Below are positions 58,433-64,000 of a stretch of 64,000 nucleotides of DNA, piece by piece. Both the position numbers and the translations under genes were made by a program. The DNA is taken from the NCBI RefSeq assembly GCF_000741645.1, contig NZ_JGZD01000009.1, forward strand, positions 1-64,000, written 5' to 3'. The notes beneath the pieces were generated by a model. It saw nothing but the letters and a program-made list of their open reading frames with translations. It was not told where the DNA came from and searched no databases. Each line of letters starts with the position of its first letter. Position 1 is the first letter of the stretch. Origin of the DNA: Bifidobacterium minimum (GTDB taxonomy: Bacteria > Actinomycetota > Actinomycetes > Actinomycetales > Bifidobacteriaceae).

Positions 58433-59128
58433 ATGGCCAAGCAGCATTCGAAGAAGTACCGTGAGGCGGCCGAGAAGGTCGATAGCACCAACCTCTACAC
58501 CGCTCCCGAGGCGATTGCCCTGCTCAAGAGCATGCCCAAGCGTGGTTTCGATGAGACGGTCGAGGCCGTGTACCGGCTGGGCGTCGATCCCCGCAAAGCC
58601 GATCAGCTTGTGCGCGGCGTGGTGAATCTTCCCCACGGAACCGGCAAAACCGCCAAGGTCCTCGTCTTCGCCCGTGGCCCCAAGGCCACCGAAGCCACCG
58701 AGGCCGGTGCCGACATCGTCGGTGATGACGATCTCGTCGCGAAGGTTCAGGATGGTTTCCTCGACTTCGACGCCGTGGTGGCCACTCCGGACATGATGGG
58801 CAAGGTCGGTCGTCTGGGACGCGTGCTCGGACCGCGTGGTCTGATGCCGAATCCCAAGACCGGAACCGTCACGATGGACGTCACCAAGGCCGTCAAGGAC
58901 ATCAAGGGCGGCAAGATCGAGTTCCGCGTCGACAAGCACGGCAACCTCTCCTTCCTCATCGGCAAGCTCTCGTTCGACGAGAGCGCGCTTGACGAGAACT
59001 TCAAGGCCGTGGCAGACGAGATCAAGCGTCTCAAGCCCGCGACGGTGAAGGGCCGCTACGTTTCTAAGGCGACTCTCACCTCCACGATGGGCCCCGGAAT
59101 CCCGCTCGATCCGGCCGCGCTGGCCTGA
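58433..59128 (+). CDS. rplA: 50S ribosomal protein L1
   Basis: 231 residues, with [50 protein letters not shown] and [25 protein letters not shown]. It is a stalk-base protein of the E-site and probable autoregulator of the rplK-rplA operon. GAGGAGAAGGACAG precedes it. Confidence 0.98.
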   Translation: MAKQHSKKYREAAEKVDSTNLYTAPEAIALLKSMPKRGFDETVEAVYRLGVDPRKADQLVRGVVNLPHGTGKTAKVLVFARGPKATEATEAGADIVGDDDLVAKVQDGFLDFDAVVATPDMMGKVGRLGRVLGPRGLMPNPKTGTVTMDVTKAVKDIKGGKIEFRVDKHGNLSFLIGKLSFDESALDENFKAVADEIKRLKPATVKGRYVSKATLTSTMGPGIPLDPAALA

Positions 59129-59171
59129 TCCGCGCATTCGAATCGCAGTCCACCGGATCGCAGTCCACGCT

Positions 59172-59240
59172 CCCGAAGGAATCCTCGTCGTCATGACAGT
59201 CATGCCATGGTCGGCGGGATTCCTCCGGGGGCGTCGTCTT
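59172..59240 (+). terminator. Terminator after rplA
   Basis: CCCG.AGGAATCC (59172-59184) pairs with GGATTCCT.CGGG (59217-59229), one mismatch, across a 32-base loop, followed by GCGTCGTCTTTT. The large loop lowers confidence. Confidence 0.5.
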
Positions 59241-59321
59241 TTCCGTGGTCGTCTTTTGCGTGGCCCGGTCAGGCACGATCCGATCCTGCTGATCCGCGCT
59301 GATCCCGCTGGCCTCGCACCG

Positions 59322-60158
59322 CTATGAGTCGCGCAGCGCGGCGTCTCCGATTCGCCCGATGGCCAGCGCGGTGCGCAGAACATAGGCCTCCCGGGGATCG
59401 GTCGCGTCCCATCCGGTTGTTTCGGCGATGCGTTTGAGGCGGTAGCGCACGGTGTTCGGATGCACCTTCAGCTGACGGGCGGTGGCGTCCAACGATCCCC
59501 CCAACCGGAGGAACGCGTCCACCGTGGGGAGGTTCGGGTTGAGCGGACCTCCCTCGCATAGCGCCGAATAGACGGCGTCGTAGAGCTGGCGTCGCGCGTC
59601 CGCGTCGCCCAGAAGGGCCCGTTCGGGAAGAACGTCGCTTGACCTCATCACCCGCGGGAGGTCGGGGACGGCGGGGATCGTGCGCAGAGCGGAGAGCACC
59701 CCTCGGATCGACGAGGACGCGCCCTGCGCGGAACGGCCCATATCGCCCAGGCATACCGGCGAATCCTCGTCGAACAGGGATGCGGCCGCCTGGATCCCAT
59801 CCTCCACCGTCTGCGCCTCACGGGCCGCCGCCACGATAATCGTCCAGCCTGAGCGCGTCCCGCTGAGCACGAGGCCCACGCCGTGCGGTCTCATGAACTC
59901 GAGAAGGCCATCCTCCCCCGCGTCATCGTGATCGTCATGGGAATGGCCGGCGACGGCCATGCAGGCGTCCTCGTCATGCCATCCCATCACATGCATGAGG
60001 GATACCACGCGATCATCGGCGATTCCATCGGCAAGGCATTCGAAAACGATGGAATGCAGACGGTCCTCGGGAACCGCGTCATCGGTCGTCGGGCGCCTGT
60101 GCCGAATCGTAAGACGGCTCACCAGATCGAGAAAATCGCCATGTCCGGACATGCCCAT
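59322..60158 (-). CDS. PucR/CdaR-type helix-turn-helix regulator
   Basis: A 278-residue cytosolic regulator. The C-terminal PucR-like helix-turn-helix (about 210-262) is plain: FLRLGGSLDATARQLKVHPNTVRYRLKRIAETTGWD, the type found in sugar-diacid and fatty-acid regulators. The N-terminal part has no clear sensory fold. The start at 60158 has AAGGAG five bases upstream and shares one base with the stop of the large membrane protein gene. The frame is open upstream into antisense of that gene. Ligand unknown. Confidence 0.85.
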   Translation of the reverse strand: MGMSGHGDFLDLVSRLTIRHRRPTTDDAVPEDRLHSIVFECLADGIADDRVVSLMHVMGWHDEDACMAVAGHSHDDHDDAGEDGLLEFMRPHGVGLVLSGTRSGWTIIVAAAREAQTVEDGIQAAASLFDEDSPVCLGDMGRSAQGASSSIRGVLSALRTIPAVPDLPRVMRSSDVLPERALLGDADARRQLYDAVYSALCEGGPLNPNLPTVDAFLRLGGSLDATARQLKVHPNTVRYRLKRIAETTGWDATDPREAYVLRTALAIGRIGDAALRDS

Positions 60159-62287
60159 CACCGCTCCTTCGCGTGTCGTCGTTCGATGGCGGCCGTTCCG
60201 GAGCCACGCGACTCGCGGTGGAACTGCAACGCCAGGAAGAGGGCGACGAAGACCACAGGCAGCATATGCCTCTCGAAGTCGTTCGCGGGCGCCATGATCA
60301 TCACCCCCATGAGGGCAAGAAGGGGGATATGCCAGGCCAGGGACCTCCAGCGTCTCAGCACGACCTCCGCGGCTCCGACGAGCAGCGTGAGAGTGACGTA
60401 GAGATTGCCGTGAGTCACCCACCCAAGCACCGGTATGTCGCTCCACTGGCGCGCGAATCCGACGATGGAGGAGCGGCCCGCGGAGTTCCAGTGGCCGATC
60501 CAGTCCGTGGAGTTGCGCACGTAGTCGTTGTCGACGTAATAGTCCATGGCGACATAGGGATGGTCGCACACGTTGAAGTATCCGAAGCTTTTTGCGAGGA
60601 AGGCGTCGATCGCGGTCACCGGATCGCTGAGGACGATCCGCAGCCAGGCGTCATTGAAGCGGGAGAGGTCGTCGCGCGTGACGGAACGCCAGCGATAGCT
60701 CACCTTCTTGGACTGGATGCCCGAGGATTTGACCGGATCGGCATCATAGGGGGTATAGGCCTCGGCCATCTGGTCGAGGTTGAAGATCGGGGCCATCTCC
60801 GTCCGGGCCTTCTGCGGAATCGCGTCCGGGTTGCGTTGGGCGATCCGTGCGATCTGCTGCAGCTGCACCCCCCGGCTTTCGATCGGGTCGCCGTTGATGA
60901 TCAGCCCTTGGGATATCAGCAGGGCGATGCCGCCATGGACCAGCAGTGCGGGAAGGACCATGGAAACGAGAATCGCACGCCATCGCCGACGGTCGGACAG
61001 CACAACGGTGACCGCGGTGATCAGGATGATGTACCACGCGTACTTCGCGCTGATAAGCATCACCACGCCGGAGACCGCCAACCCCACAAGAGAGGAGCGT
61101 CGCATGGAACGGGGGTGGCCGCCGCGGCTGGCGGCGTCGCGCGTGGCGTGCTCATCGTGCGGGGAGAACGCCGTCCTGCGCATCTCGTAGCCGATGCCGA
61201 ACCACCAGACGAAGGCGAAGGCGAAGACCGGGGATTTGGTCAGCGATATCGTGCTGAAAACCACCAATGGGCACGTCAGAAAGAAGACGAGAAGAAGGAC
61301 GCGCATTCCCGACCCCGCGAAATCCGGCGACGGCGTGCGAGGGATCGTCCGCGTCCAGACGCGAATCGCCGTGGTGGGACGGAACGACATTCCCCGCTCC
61401 GGTCGGGAGAAGTCGACGGGGGACGTGGCGGGTCCGCGTTCCGGCCGGCCGGGGTGGCGCGTTTCGGCTCCCCATGCGTGGCGCCGCCCAAGCCATGGGG
61501 AGTTGAGGAATCTGTTGGCGGTCGACGCGCAGCAGAAGGCGGCGAACACCAACTGGGCCAGAGACAGTGCGGCCAGTCCCCAGTCGTTTCCGCCGGTGAG
61601 GAAACGGGACACGGTTCCCGTCGCCCCGTAGAGGACGGTGAGAACGATGTTGTGCTGATCCGTGAGATACGTCGCGTGGGCGGGCCACAGATAGTGCGCG
61701 GTGGGATAGATGTCCATCGGGACGAACGAGAAGAAGCCGATATACGGCTGCTGGACGCCCGTCCATTGGTTCCAGGCCCAGCTGAACTCCTTGAACTGCG
61801 AGAAGACGTCCGCGCCGAAGGCCGATACCAAAGTCAGGGGAATCCACATCCATCCGATCAGAAGAACGAGCATGATCTTCCATCCGGCGTCGGACCCGTG
61901 GATCACGGCGCGGGACAGCACTCGACGCCATCCGGCGGTGCGTGTCGCGATGCGGACGGCGAGCCTGCGGACCCCCGACGGAGCGGCATCCGTGTCGTGG
62001 CGCCGGCGGCGTGAACGTCCCGCACCACGCCCATGCCGGACCAGAAGCATGACGATTCCCAGATATATGGCGAAGGAGACCACACCATAGAACCCGTTGA
62101 GCCAGGAGAACCGGGCGATCGAGGAATCCTTCCAGTACAGGGGGCCGACCGCGGTGCACAGGGCGAGCCACAGACATGCCAGCACGGCCACGGTCCAGGT
62201 GAGAACGGACCCGATGCCGGCCGTTCTCGTCGGGACGACCTCTGATGGGGACGCCATCGGATGGGGGTCATGTGAGACAGAGGTCAT
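60158..62287 (-). CDS. Large polytopic membrane protein (DUF6020-like)
   Basis: A 709-residue membrane protein with perhaps 10-13 helices (for example GSVLTWTVAVLACLWLALCTAVG near residue 27 and FDRHML/LPVVFVALFLALQF near the C-terminus). A polar stretch near residues 270-340 looks disordered. Size and layout recall membrane glycosyltransferase-like proteins (such as DUF6020/PMT-type) that use lipid-linked sugars, with the motif SLTKSPVFAFAFVWW. The assignment is tentative. Start 62287 is the first ATG after the region antisense to birA, with a weak ribosome site. It shares one base with the next regulator gene, so they are co-transcribed. Confidence 0.72.
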   Translation of the reverse strand: MTSVSHDPHPMASPSEVVPTRTAGIGSVLTWTVAVLACLWLALCTAVGPLYWKDSSIARFSWLNGFYGVVSFAIYLGIVMLLVRHGRGAGRSRRRRHDTDAAPSGVRRLAVRIATRTAGWRRVLSRAVIHGSDAGWKIMLVLLIGWMWIPLTLVSAFGADVFSQFKEFSWAWNQWTGVQQPYIGFFSFVPMDIYPTAHYLWPAHATYLTDQHNIVLTVLYGATGTVSRFLTGGNDWGLAALSLAQLVFAAFCCASTANRFLNSPWLGRRHAWGAETRHPGRPERGPATSPVDFSRPERGMSFRPTTAIRVWTRTIPRTPSPDFAGSGMRVLLLVFFLTCPLVVFSTISLTKSPVFAFAFVWWFGIGYEMRRTAFSPHDEHATRDAASRGGHPRSMRRSSLVGLAVSGVVMLISAKYAWYIILITAVTVVLSDRRRWRAILVSMVLPALLVHGGIALLISQGLIINGDPIESRGVQLQQIARIAQRNPDAIPQKARTEMAPIFNLDQMAEAYTPYDADPVKSSGIQSKKVSYRWRSVTRDDLSRFNDAWLRIVLSDPVTAIDAFLAKSFGYFNVCDHPYVAMDYYVDNDYVRNSTDWIGHWNSAGRSSIVGFARQWSDIPVLGWVTHGNLYVTLTLLVGAAEVVLRRWRSLAWHIPLLALMGVMIMAPANDFERHMLPVVFVALFLALQFHRESRGSGTAAIERRHAKER

Positions 62288-62354
62288 GGCATGGCATTGT
62301 ACTTGTGCCCCACGGACGCTGACGCGGAAGGACCACGCGAGTAGTGTGGTCGGC

Positions 62355-63410
62355 ATGATGCATGTCAGGGGGAAGGAAGGGCCGTCGGACGGGTCGGCGA
62401 CCCCGGTGGCCGTGCCGGCGGTGGCGTCCGAGTCGTATGCCGGATCCGCCGCCGATGATGGTGACGATGTCATTGGGGCCCGGGTGCTGGCGTCTCGTCG
62501 TCTGCCAGTGACGTGCGGTCTGGGCGTGGACGCGATGCTGTTCGAGCGTACGGACTCGACGAACAGCGTCGCGGAGAGGCTGCTGGGGTCTGTAGGACCG
62601 GAACCTGTAGGGTCGGAGTCTGCGGGATCGGGTCCTGCGGGATCGATACCGTCGGCGGCGGGAGGCGTCTCGACCATACGACCCCGTTTTCCCGATCTGG
62701 TGATCGTCGCTGATTCCCAGAGTCGGGGACATGGGCGTCTGGGTCGTCGCTGGGTGGAGCATCCCGGCAAGTCCCTGATGGCATCGTTCGTCGGATCCAT
62801 GCCGTGGAGCGTGGTCTCGGACGCATCGGTGAACGGATGGATTCCCCTTGCGGCGGGATTGGCAGCCCTCGACGCCACGGCTGACGTGGTCCGGGACTGT
62901 GGGGCGCGCCCGACGCATAAGCCATGCGACATGGCGGTGAAATGGCCGAATGACATCTTCTGCGACGGGCTCAAACTGGGGGGCATCCTCGTCCAGATCG
63001 TCTCACCGGGTGACCCGGTGTGCGCGGTGGTGGTCGGTGTGGGGATGAACCTGGCGATTCCCGAATCCGATCTGTCCGTCGAGGGGTCGACGTCGCTGCT
63101 GGCGCACAGGTCTCCGCTGCCCGATGACGATAAGCTGCGCGACATGATGGTGGCGGCGCTGACCCGTCGGCTGCGGGCGCGGATGGCGGAGTTCCTGGAC
63201 TCCCCGGTGGAGGCCGCGGCACGTGCGCGCAGGGACATGGGCGACCGGTGCTGGACGCTGGGACGCCGCGTCAGGGCGCGGATCGTCGGTGGCGGGTCGA
63301 TCGTCGGCGTCGCCGTTGGTGTGGAGGATGACGCGTCGTTGAGGATACGCGATGATGCCGGCGTCCTCCATATCGTGAGCACGGGGGATGTCGGCATCCT
63401 GGCGGGATAG
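62355..63410 (+). CDS. birA: Biotin--[acetyl-CoA carboxylase] ligase
   Basis: A 351-residue enzyme attaching biotin to carboxylase carrier domains through biotinyl-AMP. Catalytic motifs include FERTDSTNSVAERL, SRGHGRLGRRW and MAVKWPNDIFCDGLKLGGIL. There is no N-terminal helix-turn-helix, so it is not the E. coli-type repressor. The N-terminal about 60 residues are low complexity, and a Ser/Gly/Pro insert lies near residues 80-110. No ribosome site precedes ATG 62355, so translation may be leaderless or start elsewhere. bioY lies just downstream on the other strand. Confidence 0.92.
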   Translation: MMHVRGKEGPSDGSATPVAVPAVASESYAGSAADDGDDVIGARVLASRRLPVTCGLGVDAMLFERTDSTNSVAERLLGSVGPEPVGSESAGSGPAGSIPSAAGGVSTIRPRFPDLVIVADSQSRGHGRLGRRWVEHPGKSLMASFVGSMPWSVVSDASVNGWIPLAAGLAALDATADVVRDCGARPTHKPCDMAVKWPNDIFCDGLKLGGILVQIVSPGDPVCAVVVGVGMNLAIPESDLSVEGSTSLLAHRSPLPDDDKLRDMMVAALTRRLRARMAEFLDSPVEAAARARRDMGDRCWTLGRRVRARIVGGGSIVGVAVGVEDDASLRIRDDAGVLHIVSTGDVGILAG

Positions 63411-63480
63411 ACGGGATGAGGGGAACAGGTGGGACGGGAGTCCATAGCCGGGCGGGATGGCGGCGTGCGGCGCCGAACGG

Positions 63481-64000
63481 TCACCTGACGGCGTCGTGGC
63501 TGGGGTCTTTCCGGACGGCGTCGTTACGGACGTCGTCGTTAAGGGCGGCGTCATCCGGAACGCCGGTCGTGGCGTGGGTGGTGCCGCGCGATGCCCGGCC
63601 TGCGGACATTCCCGCATGCAGTCCCGTGACGGTGATGCAGGCCACGGTCGCCTTGAGCATGTCCACGGCGATGAACGATGCGCTCGAGGCGGCCACGACG
63701 GACAGCGGCACGGCCGTCACCGCGCTTTGCAGGGCGATTCCCAGGATGTAGAGAACGCCGACGCATCCGATGAGGGCCGCCGCAAGATTGGCGGTCAGAG
63801 CGGCCATCCATCTCATCAGCGGAGTGCGTATGGCTTGGGTGCGTTCGCGCAGCGGTGTGGCGACAAGAGCGGTGACGATCACGGCGGGAAGGAACCCGAT
63901 GAGGAATCCCGCGGATGGCCCCATGAACGATCCGATCGAACCGCCTCCCGCGAAAACCGGCAGTCCGGCCGCGCCGGCTCCGAGATACAGGACCACGCTG
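63481..64000 (-). CDS. bioY: Biotin transporter BioY (partial, N-terminus outside window)
   Basis: About 170 residues of the substrate-binding component of an ECF biotin transporter, truncated by the window edge. The diagnostic LYLGAGAAGLPVFAGGGSIGSFMGPSAGFLIGFLPA is present, followed by hydrophobic helices. The C-terminal tail (about 35 residues, repeated Asp/Asn) is unusual. Convergent with birA, and together they secure biotin. Confidence 0.9.
   Translation of the reverse strand, partial: SVVLYLGAGAAGLPVFAGGGSIGSFMGPSAGFLIGFLPAVIVTALVATPLRERTQAIRTPLMRWMAALTANLAAALIGCVGVLYILGIALQSAVTAVPLSVVAASSASFIAVDMLKATVACITVTGLHAGMSAGRASRGTTHATTGVPDDAALNDDVRNDAVRKDPSHDAVR

Noticed and set aside
62288..63484. 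N-terminal 400-codon extension of the DUF6020-like membrane protein
   Set aside because: It is the exact antisense of birA and has low-complexity Pro/Ser/Arg/Thr content. The membrane protein starts at 62287.

Overview
The window looks like a Bifidobacterium (Bifidobacteriaceae) chromosome. The reasons are high GC with strong G/C third positions over most of the length, a complete F1Fo ATP synthase operon beside metA, an actinobacterial NucS, and the block rne-rplU-rpmA-obgE-proB-aminotransferase-tRNA-Trp-secE-nusG-rplK-rplA. The genus is inferred from gene content and order; no species is claimed.

Region 1 (1-13083) is accessory DNA with visibly lower GC. It begins with the 3' end of an IS256-type transposase and a solo IS3-type terminal repeat. 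It then has a 2-hydroxyacid dehydrogenase, a DUF2975 membrane protein with its XRE regulator, a ketopantoate reductase, a broken MFS transporter, a cluster encoding a secreted peptide, a membrane protein and a LuxR-type two-component system (5307-8370), a remnant of an AlbA_2/AAA_4-type regulator, a decayed IS3 element, a HIRAN-type gene cut by one amber codon, and a frameshifted nuclease resembling PvuRts1I/AbaSI modification-dependent enzymes. The region ends at the 3' end of an initiator tRNA-Met gene, a common type of integration boundary, but no integrase or att repeat was found.

Region 2 (13084-26948) is core: tRNA-fMet, metA, atpBEFHAGDC, nucS, an FKBP lipoprotein, a short run of uncharacterised envelope genes, and a thioredoxin-fold/TPR protein without a CXXC motif.

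Region 3 (26949-35220) holds a CYTH-domain protein, tRNA-Arg(CCG), a RidA homologue, and a tightly overlapping three-gene operon. That operon encodes a transmembrane Ser/Thr kinase, a small membrane protein and a 1,367-residue Ig-like surface protein.

Region 4 (35221-48226) is amino-acid metabolism and transport: argS-lysA, hom-thrB, a Maf-Nudix fusion, an ABC ATPase/FtsX-like permease pair, an AEC-family carrier and a dapE-type peptidase. lysA, hom, thrB, metA and dapE all belong to the aspartate-family and diaminopimelate pathways.

Region 5 (48227-64000) is the conserved RNase E/G, ribosomal protein and GTPase block, then tRNA-Trp-secE-nusG-rplK-rplA, a PucR/CdaR-like regulator, a large polytopic membrane protein, birA and a partial bioY. 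birA and bioY form a biotin ligation and uptake neighbourhood.

The strongest candidates for something undescribed are the peptide/two-component cluster with its tandem 13-bp repeats, and the kinase/Ig-protein operon.
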